DNA from: Scopulibacillus daqui
Lineage (GTDB): Bacteria > Bacillota > Bacilli > Bacillales > Sporolactobacillaceae
DNA length: 64,000 nt
Assembly (NCBI RefSeq): GCF_016908855.1
Contig: NZ_JAFBER010000009.1
Location: 1 to 64,000, forward strand
Direction of reading: 5' to 3'
Shown here: positions 17,220 to 27,070 of the stretch, piece after piece
Numbering within the stretch: position 1 is the first letter of the stretch
Layout of the letters: each line of letters opens with the position of its first letter
Translations under genes and position numbers: made by a program
Notes under the pieces: generated by a model
Databases searched by the model: none
What the model saw: only the letters and a program-made list of their open reading frames with translations
Told to the model about the DNA's origin: nothing

Positions 17220-18051
17220 CTGAATCAACTTCCTCATAATAATTTGCAATGCCGCTGAATTGTATGCTTTCTTTGCTTCCCAAGCCAAGAATCCCCGATA
17301 AGGATAAGCTGTCATAGAGCAGCTGATGGACACGGCTTTGCAATAACTTATTAAAATAAATCAAGGCGTTTCTGCAGATGATCACATGAAATTCATTAAA
17401 GGATTGATCCGAAACCAAATTATGCTGGGCAAAGGCAATATTTTTTGCTAAAAATGGATGAAACGAAGCGTGCTCATGTTTGACAATATAATATTCTGAG
17501 AAGGACCTTGTTCCGCCCGCTTCAAGGTAATTTTTCGTATATTTTTTCATTCTGTTTAAAGGGAATAGCCCTTTTTGAGCGCTTTTTATGACGCTTCCAT
17601 TTATATCGGTCGCGTATATTCTTGTTTTTTCGTATAGCCCCTCTTCATATAAGAGAATGGCCATTGAATAAACTTCTTCTCCTGTCGAACAGCCTGCATG
17701 CCAAATTCTTATAAAAGGATAGTCTCTAAGAATCGGAACAACTTTGGTTCTAAATGAAGAAAAAAAGCTCGGATCCCGGAACATCTCAGTCACATTAATA
17801 GAAAGGTCAGACAGCAATTTTTCCATCATTTTGGGATCATGAAACACCCTTTCCTGCAATCCTGAAATGTTTTCTATATTGTCCGTACGCATGCGATGCC
17901 AAATTCTTCTTTTTATAAACTGAATGGAATAGTTTCTAAAATCAAATCCGTAATAGCGGTATATCCCTTCAAGCAGCAATGCAATTTCAATATTTTCTAA
18001 GTTGTCGACAGGTCTTAAGAAACTGGTATATTCATTACCTAAATACTCCAT
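17191..18051 (-). CDS. CheR-type protein methyltransferase (RsbM-like)
   Basis: About 286 residues. An N-terminal helical CheR domain (IKRRIWHRM, INVTEMFRD) precedes a SAM-binding domain with IWHAGCSTGEEVYSMAI, YATDINGSVI and VIICRNALIYFN. The family transfers methyl groups to glutamates of sensory proteins. The start at 18051 is chosen for an AGGTG eight bases upstream and lies just after the upstream kinase stop; a longer ATG frame begins at 18084. No CheB demethylase or chemoreceptor is adjacent. Its place directly after a hybrid kinase resembles RsbM, which methylates and silences RsbK in Bacillus cereus; that equivalence is inference. Confidence 0.8.
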   Translation of the reverse strand: MEYLGNEYTSFLRPVDNLENIEIALLLEGIYRYYGFDFRNYSIQFIKRRIWHRMRTDNIENISGLQERVFHDPKMMEKLLSDLSINVTEMFRDPSFFSSFRTKVVPILRDYPFIRIWHAGCSTGEEVYSMAILLYEEGLYEKTRIYATDINGSVIKSAQKGLFPLNRMKKYTKNYLEAGGTRSFSEYYIVKHEHASFHPFLAKNIAFAQHNLVSDQSFNEFHVIICRNALIYFNKLLQSRVHQLLYDSLSLSGILGLGSKESIQFSGIANYYEEVDSVEKIYRKIK

Positions 18052-18062
18052 AACCATAACAC

Positions 18063-20819
18063 CTATTTCTGCTGGTAAAGCCATACCCGGATGATAGATA
18101 ACAGCTGTTCTATATTTACTGGCTTGCTGATATAATCAGAGGCTCCAGCCTCAATGCAATGCTGTTTGTCATGCTTCATAGCCTTCGCAGTTAAGGCAAT
18201 GATCGGGATATTGCAGCATTCAGGAATTTGACGTATGATGCGCATGGCCTCAAATCCATCCATTTCAGGCATCATAATATCCATTAGAATCAGGTCAATA
18301 TCCGGATGTTCTTTCAGTACGTCGATGCCGCCCTTGCCATTTTCTGCGAAAACAACTTTTACTTGATAATTCTCAAGCACTGTTGTTAAGGCAAATATAT
18401 TGCGCATATCATCATCAACGATCAATATTTTTTTATCTTTAAGCAGGTTTTTCTCTTCTTTAGGATAATGTGATATTTCATCCACTTGTACTGGCGCTTC
18501 CGGCGATTGGCTGGCATCCGGCAAAAGTGTTGCAGCCGCTTCATGCTTGGATATTGATAATTCTGTCACGGCTTTATCATGTATAGAGTCTGGAAGATAT
18601 AGAGTGAAAGTGCTTCCCTTTCCTTCAATGCTTTTAACGTCAATATATCCCCCCAATAACCGGGCAATCTCTAAACTGATAGACAGGCCCAAACCTGTCC
18701 CGCCGTATTTTCGGCTGGTTGTTCCATCTGCTTGCTTAAATGCCTCAAAAATAATCCGCTGCTTGTCTTTTGGAATCCCGATGCCTGTATCGTTTACAGA
18801 AAAGGCGAGCAGCGGGCTTGAAGCATAGTCATCGTCTTTCCTAATACTCAATTGATTGTCGGCCCTTTTAATCCGCAAAGTTATTTCACCCTCTTCAGTA
18901 AATTTAAAAGCATTTGACAGCAGATTATTCAAAATTTGGCACAAACGCTGGCTGTCCGTATACATCACTTTTGGCAAATCAGACGCCAGCTCCACGTAAA
19001 ATCGGATACCTTTCTTTTTGGCATAATGAATAAAGCGCCTCTCCGCAAATGCCTTTATTTCTGTTAACTCAAACGCCTCTGGATTAACCTCAATTTTTCC
19101 TTGTTGAACTTTTGTTAAATCTAAAATGTCATTGATTAAATGCAAAAGGTCGTTGCCGGATGAAAGAATCGTTTTCGCGTATTCTACTTGTTTCTCAGTT
19201 AAGTTCTTCTCAGGATTATCAGCGAGCATTTGAGCCAGAATTAATAGACTGTTAAGCGGCGTTCTTAACTCGTGGGACATATTAGCCAAAAATTCCGACT
19301 TGTATTGCGAGCTCAGTGACAGCTGCTTTGCCTTATCCTCAAGGATCTCTCTTACTTCTTCCAGTTCCTTCGTCTTTTGTTCAGATTGCCTAAATTGCTC
19401 TTCCAATTGCTCATTAACGGTTCTTAATTCTTCGTGCTGCATCTGCAATTCTTCCGACTGAGTCTGCAATTCTTCTGTTAAAGCTTGTGAGTCTTGCAAT
19501 AATTGCTCTACCTGCATTTGCCTCAAAATACTTTTGATTGTTATGCCAATATTGCCCATAACCTCTTCGAGCAGCATTTTTTGCAATGGCGTAAATTGTT
19601 TTAGCGAGGCTAATTCAACAACGGCCAGCACTTCACCTTCAAATTCCGCAGGCATAACAATAATAGTTTTCGGGGATGCCATGCCTAAACCGGTAGTGAC
19701 TTTCATATAATTTTCAGGAATATCATTAAGAACAAGCATTTTTTTATCAATAGCGCATTGTCCGATAATCCCTTCTCCGAGGCGAAATTTCTCTATACCG
19801 ATATCATGGGGCTTATTTGAGGCATAGGCGGCTGCCTTTTTAAGATATTGTTCGTCCCCGCTGCCTTCCTTAATATAAAAAACGCCGTAGCTTGCTTCTA
19901 CCATTGGAGCGATCTTCATAATAAAACGATGAGCCAGAGTATCTAAATGATCTATGCCGGGGTACATGTTGGAAACTTCTGAGACCTTTGTTTTTAACCA
20001 GCTTTGTTCCTCGGCAGAATGTTTAAGTTTCTTTTCCTGCATCGCCTGCATTTCAATAGACTCCGCCATTTTATTAAAAGCCTCTCCTATGATCCCGATC
20101 TCATCTTTTGTATTAACCTTAATGCGCGGAAGCCTGCCGCTTTCGCCTAAGCTGACTCTTGACATAACAGAAGTCACTTTATTAAGGTTGAACGTTATGC
20201 TTCTTAGAATCCAGACAGCTATGAAAAGCCCTGCCAGCAAACCGGCGATGATATAGATAGATACCATCTTCAGAGCAAGATTGTATGTTTTTTTTGACTG
20301 ATCGATCTTATTGTTCACTGCTTTCACTTGAATATTTTGCAGTTCATCGGCCTTTTCAGTCATTTGCTCTCTGACTTTGCTGCTTTTATACCAGTATAAT
20401 TTGGTCAGCTCCTCTGTATCGCCAGTCGCAAAAAGTTCATCGGATTTTTTTTCCATTTTGGTTAAAGTCTTATTCATCATTCTTAAGTCTTTAATGAGCT
20501 TTTGGGACTTTTCCTCTCTATCCAGTTTTCTCAGAGATTCTATGGCTGAATTTGCCCTTTTTAAAGCATTATATTTCCCATTCATTAACTCCGATCTGAA
20601 TTTTTCAGGGGGATTGGCAATCAAACCTCTGGAATCCATGCTGAAAATGCTCAATTCCTCCTGAATCGTGTTTGCCAGCTTCACCATTTGATAATTCTTA
20701 GAAATCCCATCCATATTTTCATCAAGCTTATCCAGCATCATGGTTAAAATAACCTGTAGGATAATAAATAACCCGAATAAAATGCCAAATCCTAAGTATA
20801 ATTTTGTTTTGAATGTCAT
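18063..20819 (-). CDS. Membrane hybrid histidine kinase, HAMP-GAF-HK-REC (RsbK-like)
   Basis: A 918-residue protein: TM1 (about 8-29), an extracytoplasmic helical bundle of about 150 residues (CHASE3/4HB-like), TM2 (about 184-206), HAMP (about 207-262), GAF (about 290-430), a Glu/Gln-rich coiled coil (about 438-500), HisKA with His516 (SHELRTPLNSL), HATPase (GTGLGLSIS) and a C-terminal receiver with Asp847 (LILMDIMMPEMDG). Domain order matches RsbK, which activates sigma B in the B. cereus group. The coiled coil has repeated EEL and QTQ segments suitable for methylation by the CheR-type neighbour. No sigB, rsbV, rsbW or PP2C regulator is in the window, so its output here is open. Confidence 0.8.
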   Translation of the reverse strand: MTFKTKLYLGFGILFGLFIILQVILTMMLDKLDENMDGISKNYQMVKLANTIQEELSIFSMDSRGLIANPPEKFRSELMNGKYNALKRANSAIESLRKLDREEKSQKLIKDLRMMNKTLTKMEKKSDELFATGDTEELTKLYWYKSSKVREQMTEKADELQNIQVKAVNNKIDQSKKTYNLALKMVSIYIIAGLLAGLFIAVWILRSITFNLNKVTSVMSRVSLGESGRLPRIKVNTKDEIGIIGEAFNKMAESIEMQAMQEKKLKHSAEEQSWLKTKVSEVSNMYPGIDHLDTLAHRFIMKIAPMVEASYGVFYIKEGSGDEQYLKKAAAYASNKPHDIGIEKFRLGEGIIGQCAIDKKMLVLNDIPENYMKVTTGLGMASPKTIIVMPAEFEGEVLAVVELASLKQFTPLQKMLLEEVMGNIGITIKSILRQMQVEQLLQDSQALTEELQTQSEELQMQHEELRTVNEQLEEQFRQSEQKTKELEEVREILEDKAKQLSLSSQYKSEFLANMSHELRTPLNSLLILAQMLADNPEKNLTEKQVEYAKTILSSGNDLLHLINDILDLTKVQQGKIEVNPEAFELTEIKAFAERRFIHYAKKKGIRFYVELASDLPKVMYTDSQRLCQILNNLLSNAFKFTEEGEITLRIKRADNQLSIRKDDDYASSPLLAFSVNDTGIGIPKDKQRIIFEAFKQADGTTSRKYGGTGLGLSISLEIARLLGGYIDVKSIEGKGSTFTLYLPDSIHDKAVTELSISKHEAAATLLPDASQSPEAPVQVDEISHYPKEEKNLLKDKKILIVDDDMRNIFALTTVLENYQVKVVFAENGKGGIDVLKEHPDIDLILMDIMMPEMDGFEAMRIIRQIPECCNIPIIALTAKAMKHDKQHCIEAGASDYISKPVNIEQLLSIIRVWLYQQK

Positions 20820-20927
20820 AGTCTTTTTATCCTGCCTATTTTGTTTTACTTTAAATATAGAATAAAACTATAAAGTTATCAAACTATTTTAAACAAATAA
20901 CTTTTCAGTTCCCCTGAAATAAAAGTT

Positions 20928-20960
20928 AAGGCCGCAGCACTTCATGCTGAACGGCCCTAT
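20928..20960 (-). terminator. Terminator of the ABC-F gene
   Basis: Hairpin on the minus strand, GGCCG-ttCAGCA / TGCTG-CGGCC, followed by TTAACTTTTATTT. It lies 45 bases after the ABC-F stop. Confidence 0.6.
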
Positions 20961-21003
20961 CAATCATTCATCATTCAACTTTCGCATCTAAAAATCAAAA
21001 CAC

Positions 21004-22917
21004 CTAGCATCGGCTGTTCTCAATCTCTTCCACTAGCAGAGACAGTTCTGCCCAACGTTCCATCGCTTGTTCCAATTCTTGTTCTGCGTCCTGCTGTTTT
21101 TGATAAAGTTCTTGGACCTTATCAAAATCATTGCCCGCCTCTTCAATTTGCTTCTGCAAAGCGGCAAGCTGTTCCTCAAGCCCTGCAATGCGATCTTCAA
21201 TTTGCTGCCATTCCTGCTGATCTTTATACGATAATTTCTTAGGGCGATCTTTCTTGTCTTTCGATTTCTGCGGTTCTTCTTTTGCTTTAGAACGTTCCGC
21301 TTTCAAAGCCTTTTCCTTTTCTCTGTTTCTAACTTGCAAATACTCCGTATAATTCCCTTCAAAGCGGCGGATAACGCCATTGCCTTCAAAAGCAATCAGA
21401 TGATCAACGACCCGATCCAAGAAATAGCGGTCGTGGGAAACGGTAATCACGACGCCTGGAAAATGATCTAAATAATCTTCAAGAATGGTTAGTGTTTGTG
21501 TATCTAAATCATTTGTCGGCTCATCTAAAAACAGGACATTCGGTTCTCCCATTAACGTTCTTAATAGATACAGACGGCGCCGTTCTCCGCCTGACAGCTT
21601 TCTTATATATGTCCATTGCGCCTCTCTAGGGAATAGAAAGCGTTCCAGCATTTGTTCTGCCGTAATGACTTGGCCATCAGCTGTTCGAATCACTTCTGCA
21701 GCTTCTTTAATATATTCTATGACCCGCAAGTCCTCATTCATATTATCATTATCTTGGGTATAATAGCCGAGTTTCACGGTCTGGCCGATTTCAACGGACC
21801 CTGAATCAGGCTCGGTGCGGCCCGCTAGTATATTTAACAGCGTTGACTTCCCGCTGCCGTTTGGCCCAATGATTCCAAGCCGTTCGCCTGGCGTGACAAT
21901 ATAGCTGAAATGGTCAATGAGCGGCTTTCCTTCATAATACGCCGTTACATCTTCTATCTCCAGCACCTTGTTGCCAAGGCGTGACGATCCAATGGCGATA
22001 TCTATCTGCCCTTCGGTTACACGGCTTTTTTGCTGCTGTAATTTTTCTACTCGACCGATTCGCGCCTTTTGCTTTGTAGACCGCGCTTTAGCGCCTCTCC
22101 GAAGCCATGCAAGTTCCCTTCGCAAGAGATTTTGGCGTTTTCTTTCATCGGAAATTGCTTTTTCTTCCCTTTCCGCCTTTTTCTCCAGAAACAACTCATA
22201 ATTTCCATCGTAGGTATAAAGCTTTCCTTTATCCAATTCAAAAATCCTGTTCGTCACGCGATTTAGGAAATAACGGTCATGCGTAACGAGAAGAAGCGCC
22301 CCCGGATATTGCCCTAAGTATTCTTCAAGCCACTCAATGGTTTCATTATCCAGATGGTTTGTCGGTTCATCTAAAATTAATAAATCAGCTGGCTGAATCA
22401 GCGCCTTGGCAATCGCAACCCTCTTTTTCTGTCCGCCTGATAAATGCTTTACTGATTGTGAAAAATCAGTGATATTAAGTTTGGTTAATATCGTTTTAGC
22501 TAATGTATTGGCATCCCATGCATCACTTTCGTCCATCTTTTGCTGCATCGCTAAAAACTTTTCTTGTTTTTTCGCATTCTCCGGATCAGCTTCAAGATCA
22601 GCCAATGCCTGTTCATAGTCCCTCAACACTTGCATTAACGGGGAGCCGCCCTTAAAGATTTGTTCAAGAACGGTTAACTCTTCGGTAAATTCCGGGTTCT
22701 GGGGCAAGTATTCAATGCTAAACTGGTTCGCGTGAAGAATCTCGCCCTCATCTGGAGATTCGATGCCGGCAATAACTTTTAATAAAGTCGATTTTCCCGT
22801 GCCATTAACACCGATCAGGCCAATGCGCTGCTGTTCTGAGACAACAAATGATATATGGTCAAATAATACCTTCTCACCATATGTTTTATATAAATTTTCT
22901 GCTGATAAAAGACTCAT
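21004..22917 (-). CDS. yfmR: ABC-F ATPase, YfmR/Uup type
   Basis: About 637 residues with two ABC domains in tandem: Walker A GVNGTGKST and GPNGSGKST, signatures LSGGQKKR and LSGGERRR, Walker B LLILDEP and VLFLDEP. They are joined by a charged linker with LRRGAKARSTKQKARI, and a coiled-coil extension closes the protein. It has no TM helices, so it acts on ribosomes rather than transport. YfmR-type ABC-F proteins help elongation past stalling sequences. The ATG at 22917 is preferred, with AAGGG eleven bases ahead; the frame's first ATG four codons earlier abuts the site. Confidence 0.85.
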   Translation of the reverse strand: MSLLSAENLYKTYGEKVLFDHISFVVSEQQRIGLIGVNGTGKSTLLKVIAGIESPDEGEILHANQFSIEYLPQNPEFTEELTVLEQIFKGGSPLMQVLRDYEQALADLEADPENAKKQEKFLAMQQKMDESDAWDANTLAKTILTKLNITDFSQSVKHLSGGQKKRVAIAKALIQPADLLILDEPTNHLDNETIEWLEEYLGQYPGALLLVTHDRYFLNRVTNRIFELDKGKLYTYDGNYELFLEKKAEREEKAISDERKRQNLLRRELAWLRRGAKARSTKQKARIGRVEKLQQQKSRVTEGQIDIAIGSSRLGNKVLEIEDVTAYYEGKPLIDHFSYIVTPGERLGIIGPNGSGKSTLLNILAGRTEPDSGSVEIGQTVKLGYYTQDNDNMNEDLRVIEYIKEAAEVIRTADGQVITAEQMLERFLFPREAQWTYIRKLSGGERRRLYLLRTLMGEPNVLFLDEPTNDLDTQTLTILEDYLDHFPGVVITVSHDRYFLDRVVDHLIAFEGNGVIRRFEGNYTEYLQVRNREKEKALKAERSKAKEEPQKSKDKKDRPKKLSYKDQQEWQQIEDRIAGLEEQLAALQKQIEEAGNDFDKVQELYQKQQDAEQELEQAMERWAELSLLVEEIENSRC

Positions 22918-22954
22918 TTTTATGATCATCCCTTGTTTCCATAACTTTTTGCAA

Positions 22955-23413
22955 TCATTGTCTGCCGGCTGATTTAGACCGTTTCGATTGCTTAAATTTG
23001 ATGATTAATTGATTGAGGACTTCGGAAAAAACAAGACCAACAGCAATAGCGCCTGATATCATAAAAGCTCTTGTTGCCAGCTGAATCGCTGTATTATATT
23101 GATTTTCAACAATATGCCTCATAGCATCATATGCCGTACCGCCCGGAACTAATGGAATGATGCCGGCAACGCTGAATACAATCATCGGCGTCTTATAACG
23201 TCTCGCAAAAACTTGGCTGATCGCTGCGACAAGGAAAGCCGCTGCAAATGAAGCCATCACGTTATTGACATGATGATTAAACAATAAATAGTAAACCATC
23301 CAGCCTATCATACCTACAAGGCCGCACTTGACTAAGCTTTTTTGCGGCATATTAAAAATAATGCCAAAGGCGCCCGATGCAATAAAACTTGTGATAATCT
23401 GTTCTACGATCAT
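22955..23413 (-). CDS. ThrE-type exporter, small subunit (DUF3815/YjjB-like)
   Basis: A 152-residue membrane protein with about four to five TM helices and the motif VPGGTAYDAM near the loop that in ThrE family proteins lines the pore. In this split form of the threonine/serine exporter, the smaller half follows the larger one, here 21 bases downstream. Substrate in Firmicutes is not firmly established; E. coli YjjPB exports succinate and Corynebacterium ThrE exports threonine. Confidence 0.8.
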   Translation of the reverse strand: MIVEQIITSFIASGAFGIIFNMPQKSLVKCGLVGMIGWMVYYLLFNHHVNNVMASFAAAFLVAAISQVFARRYKTPMIVFSVAGIIPLVPGGTAYDAMRHIVENQYNTAIQLATRAFMISGAIAVGLVFSEVLNQLIIKFKQSKRSKSAGRQ

Positions 23414-23434
23414 GTTATACGAGCTCCTCTCATT

Positions 23435-24184
23435 TTAATAAAGCGCCAAAACAACAGCGACGCCCGCTCCAATCGCAAATGCCGTCAAAAAAGCCTCTGC
23501 CCCCTTGGCTAATCCCGATACCAAGTGGCCCGCCATAAGATCGCGCACCGCATTCGTAATTAATAGGCCGGGAACAAGGGGCATGACTGAGGCAATAATA
23601 ATTTTATCCAACTGATGAACGATGCCGGTGATAACAAATAAAAAGGACACTAAACCAATGATTAGAGAGGCTAAAATTTCAGCAAAAAATTTCAGCTCTA
23701 CCAGCCGATGAAAATAGATAAGGCCGGAAAAACCTAATCCCCCCGCTATGCAGGCAGGTATAAAATCATGCCAGCCGCCCAGAAACATAATTAAGAAGCA
23801 GCCGCTTGACAGTGCGGCTGCGGCAATTTGCACTGGAACCGGGTAAGCAAGATTAGCCGTTTCTACTTGTTTCAGAGCATGATAAGCTTCTTCTACCGAT
23901 AAATCGCCGCTGCTGATTTTCCTCGAAATGCTATTAACTATCGTCACTTTCTTTAAATCTGTTGAACGCGCTGGTATACCGATAATTTTCGTTCCTGCTC
24001 CGTCGATCGAAAATACAATGCCTGTCGGTGTTACATAGCTGTGCGACGGATGATTGCCTAAGGCATCGGCAATGCGCCTCATCGTATCTTCAACCCGATA
24101 AGTTTCTGCACCGGATTGCATCATGATCTTGCCGGCAAGGAGACAAACTTCCATAACTTCATTGTGGTTAATTTTTTTTTCCAT
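23435..24184 (-). CDS. ThrE-type exporter, large subunit (DUF1212/YjjP-like)
   Basis: About 249 residues. A soluble N-terminal part carries MMQSGAETYRVEDTM, SHSYVTPTGI and IPARSTDLKKV, the DUF1212 signature, and five TM helices follow with LVPGLLITNAVRDL. The ATG at 24184 is preferred, six bases after GGAGAG; the longer frame to 24226 lacks a ribosome site. It forms a two-gene unit with the DUF3815 half. Confidence 0.8.
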   Translation of the reverse strand: MEKKINHNEVMEVCLLAGKIMMQSGAETYRVEDTMRRIADALGNHPSHSYVTPTGIVFSIDGAGTKIIGIPARSTDLKKVTIVNSISRKISSGDLSVEEAYHALKQVETANLAYPVPVQIAAAALSSGCFLIMFLGGWHDFIPACIAGGLGFSGLIYFHRLVELKFFAEILASLIIGLVSFLFVITGIVHQLDKIIIASVMPLVPGLLITNAVRDLMAGHLVSGLAKGAEAFLTAFAIGAGVAVVLALY

Positions 24185-24289
24185 AACTTCTCTCCAAAGA
24201 TTAGCGTTATGTAAAACTTTTTTCAAATCTACCTTTATTATATAATAACTTTTTTACTTGAAAATAACGGGAATATATTTAGAAATATA

Positions 24290-24326
24290 TAAAAAAATAT
24301 GCCTCAAAATAATCTTGAGACATATT
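24290..24326 (-). terminator. Terminator of the small basic protein gene
   Basis: Hairpin ATATGTCTCAA / TTGAGGCATAT with one mismatch, followed by seven T on the minus strand. It lies ten bases after the stop at 24336. Confidence 0.75.
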
Positions 24327-24335
24327 TATTATATA

Positions 24336-24482
24336 TTATTCGTTATTTTCATTAATATATTCGTTAGGCCGGCCTTTCCCTTTGGAATTATGATTCTTAA
24401 ATTGACTGAGGCGCCCATTTCTATGTTCGCCGGTGTGTCCTCTCGATTTAAATTGATGATCAAATTGTTCTTTATTAGCCAT
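24336..24482 (-). CDS. Small basic hydrophilic protein, 48 residues
   Basis: Starts MANKEQFDHQFKSRGHTGEH and continues RNGRLSQFKNHNSKGKGRPN to a Glu/Asn-rich end. A strong GGGAGGAG precedes the ATG and a terminator closes the unit, so this is a monocistronic gene despite its size. The Gly/Arg/Lys/Asn-rich, unstructured composition resembles minor small acid-soluble or spore-core proteins, but I do not recognise the family. It lies between thrE and a deacetylase gene with no functional link. Confidence 0.65.
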   Translation of the reverse strand: MANKEQFDHQFKSRGHTGEHRNGRLSQFKNHNSKGKGRPNEYINENNE

Positions 24483-24544
24483 ATCATAGCTCCTCCCTTA
24501 TCACCGATTAAAATTAGTATTTGAGATTCGGCGCTTTTTATGCA

Positions 24545-25408
24545 TTATCCATTGGCCCGATCAACGATTGCTCCAAAGCCCTTCACTGACATGCCAGGAG
24601 AAATTCTAATACGATGCAATGCAAACATCCCTTGATCACGCGACGCGCCGCCGGGTTCTGTCGTAACAGCCATCTTATAGCCCGTTTCTTTGGCTAATCT
24701 CAGTGTTTCATCGTTATAGCGGCCGACAGGATAGCTTAGCATTATCGTATTTTGGCCAAACATTTTATCGCAGAGCGCTTTTGATTCTGACATTTCGTGC
24801 CGCTGTTGTTCCGGCGTTAAGGTATTTAGCTCCAGGTGGCTTATCGTATGGCTCTCAATGGAAATGCCGTTCCGATTCATTTCTTTCATTTGCTCTCTTG
24901 TCAGATGGTTCTTTTTGTCAATGGACCTGCCAATCATAAAAATGGTCGCTTTCATGCCGTATTTCTTTAAAATAGGATAAGCTTCCGTGTAATTATCAGA
25001 ATATCCGTCATCAAAAGTAATTAATACCGTTTTTTGACGAGGCTTTTTGTCTTGAGTTAAAACAGCGTAGGCCTCTTCGGGCGACAGCGTGTAATAGCCA
25101 TTGTCCTTAAGCCATTTCATTTCCGCACGGAATTCTTCTTTAGGCACACGCAAACTGTTTCCCTTAGAGATGCTGTGGTACATCAGAATAGGAATATGCG
25201 CCGGCTTTTTCACGCTGATCCATCCTTTTGTGTCAACAGTATGCGGACTTTTTAGCGACTCACTTTTCGCTCCTTTAACAGCCTGATTTTTTTGCTCAAT
25301 CTTTTTTACGCTTTCTTTTTTCTGGCTGCCATGAGAATCTGCCCCAAACGAACAGCCGGACAGAACCGTTAATACAAGCACTAATAAAACAACGATCTTT
25401 TTTTTCAT
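24545..25408 (-). CDS. yxkH: Polysaccharide deacetylase lipoprotein, YxkH type
   Basis: A 287-residue protein with a lipoprotein signal (lipobox LSGC, Cys19), a charged linker, then a carbohydrate-esterase family 4 domain: PILMYHSI, the metal and catalytic TFDDGY (motif 1), SHTISHLELN (motif 2) and YPVGRYND (motif 3). It would remove acetyl or similar groups from a wall or exported polysaccharide at the outer membrane face. The MYHSI opening and size match YxkH of B. subtilis more than spore PdaA. It stands alone. Confidence 0.8.
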   Translation of the reverse strand: MKKKIVVLLVLVLTVLSGCSFGADSHGSQKKESVKKIEQKNQAVKGAKSESLKSPHTVDTKGWISVKKPAHIPILMYHSISKGNSLRVPKEEFRAEMKWLKDNGYYTLSPEEAYAVLTQDKKPRQKTVLITFDDGYSDNYTEAYPILKKYGMKATIFMIGRSIDKKNHLTREQMKEMNRNGISIESHTISHLELNTLTPEQQRHEMSESKALCDKMFGQNTIMLSYPVGRYNDETLRLAKETGYKMAVTTEPGGASRDQGMFALHRIRISPGMSVKGFGAIVDRANG

Positions 25409-25624
25409 TGCGTTCTCCCGTATTAGTTTTTATTTTTAATAAAGCTGAAACTCAGATTATATGATTCGATCCGATAGCGGAACATCCTGCTAAAATCACT
25501 TGAATAACTAGCCACCAAATGATGAGGCTGTTTTCTCGATCACAGTCCCGCTTCTTTTTAAGAAAGTTTCTTTTTATGTTTGCCCCTCATATGCCTTTTT
25601 AATCTCTATTTACTCTTTTCAGGA

Positions 25625-25650
25625 TTGCCGAGCGGCAAGTTTTCTTTTAT
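25625..25650 (+). terminator. Possible terminator upstream of pepT
   Basis: Short stem TTGCC-GAGC-GGCAA followed by GTTTTCTTTT on the plus strand. It is 58 bases before pepT. The rest of the 300-base gap (25409-25707) shows no gene, so what transcript it would end is unclear; it may be a chance hairpin. Confidence 0.35.
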
Positions 25651-25707
25651 GCCGCACATCTTTTTACATGATAATATAAACATATAACGCCTAAAGGAGA
25701 TGAGGAT

Positions 25708-26940
25708 ATGAAGGAAGAAATCATCAAAAGATTCACTTCATATGTAAAGGTTGACACACAATCTAATGAAGAAAGCGAATCATGCCCGTCTACACCTGGA
25801 CAATTGACGCTTGCCAATATGCTCGTTGATGAGTTAAAAGAAATTGGATTAGAAGAAGTAACTATTGATGAAAACGGATACGTAATGGCAACATTGCCTT
25901 CTAACACTAATAAGCAGGTGCCGACAATCGGATTTTTGGCTCATTTGGATACAGCCACAGATTTTACAGGCGCTAACGTCAATCCGCAAATTGTAGATCA
26001 TTATGATGGCAGTGATATTGTATTGAATAAAGATTTACATATCGTTCTGTCGCCGAAACAGTTTCCTGAATTAACTAATTATAAAGGACAAACGTTAATT
26101 ACGACAGACGGGACGACACTTCTCGGCGCAGATGATAAAGCCGGCATTGCTGAAATCATGACGGCAATGGCTTATTTGGTTAAACATCCGGAAATCAAAC
26201 ATGGAAAAATTAGAGTTGCCTTTACGCCTGATGAAGAAATTGGCAAAGGCCCTTATAAGTTTGATGTCAAAGCTTTCAATGCTGATTATGCTTATACAAT
26301 GGACGGCGGGCCGATTGGCGAACTTGAGTATGAGAACTTTAATGCCGCAGCAGCCAAACTGACATTTAAAGGAAACAGTGTTCATCCAGGGACAGCAAAA
26401 GGAAAAATGGTTAATGCGGCTAAAATCGCCATGGCATTTCACAATAAGCTTCCTGCCGATGAAGCCCCTGAACTTACAGAGGGCTATGAAGGTTTCTATC
26501 ACTTGGTTTCAATCAGCGGCGATGTTGAAGAAACAAAAATGAACTACATTATTAGGGATTTTGACAGAGATCAATTTAACGCACGAAAAGAAACGATGGA
26601 AAAAATCGCTGAAGAACTTAGGGAAACCTATGGAAAAGACAGCATTATTTTAGACATAAAAGACCAATATTACAACATGAAAGAAAAAATTGAACCGGTA
26701 AAAGAAATCGTTGATATTGCTTATCAAGCAATGGAAAACCTCGATATTAAACCTCATATTGCGCCTATTCGCGGCGGTACGGATGGTGCACAGATTTCGT
26801 ACATGGGGCTTCCTACTCCGAACATTTTTGCCGGAGGGGAAAATTTCCACGGCAAGTTCGAATATGTTTCAGCAGAATCGATGGTCAAAGCAACAGAAGT
26901 GATCATTGAAATTGCAAAACTCTTCGAACAGCGAGCTTAA
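25708..26940 (+). CDS. pepT: Peptidase T (tripeptide aminopeptidase)
   Basis: A 410-residue M20B metallopeptidase. Visible marks are [10 protein letters not shown] (zinc ligand His and catalytic Asp), [10 protein letters not shown] (bridging Asp), [10 protein letters not shown] (catalytic Glu pair), [10 protein letters not shown] and the C-terminal [14 protein letters not shown]. It removes N-terminal residues from tripeptides in the cytoplasm. A strong AAAGGAGATGAGG precedes the ATG. It is one of few plus-strand genes and is transcribed alone. Confidence 0.93.
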   Translation: MKEEIIKRFTSYVKVDTQSNEESESCPSTPGQLTLANMLVDELKEIGLEEVTIDENGYVMATLPSNTNKQVPTIGFLAHLDTATDFTGANVNPQIVDHYDGSDIVLNKDLHIVLSPKQFPELTNYKGQTLITTDGTTLLGADDKAGIAEIMTAMAYLVKHPEIKHGKIRVAFTPDEEIGKGPYKFDVKAFNADYAYTMDGGPIGELEYENFNAAAAKLTFKGNSVHPGTAKGKMVNAAKIAMAFHNKLPADEAPELTEGYEGFYHLVSISGDVEETKMNYIIRDFDRDQFNARKETMEKIAEELRETYGKDSIILDIKDQYYNMKEKIEPVKEIVDIAYQAMENLDIKPHIAPIRGGTDGAQISYMGLPTPNIFAGGENFHGKFEYVSAESMVKATEVIIEIAKLFEQRA

Positions 26941-27022
26941 GCATCATCCTTGCCGATACAAGCTAACCTTTTTCAAAAGTAAGAATGCCTAAACTTGCAA
27001 ATTATGTTGTTAAATTGATAAA

Positions 27023-27059
27023 GACCTATAAAAAGATTCATTCGATCTTTTTATAGGTC
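27023..27059. terminator. Bidirectional terminator between pepT and rlmN-like gene
   Basis: Perfect fifteen-pair hairpin GACCTATAAAAAGAT / ATCTTTTTATAGGTC. Internal A5/T5 tracts make it work in both directions for the two convergent genes. Confidence 0.85.
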
Positions 27060-27070
27060 CTTAATCTTAA

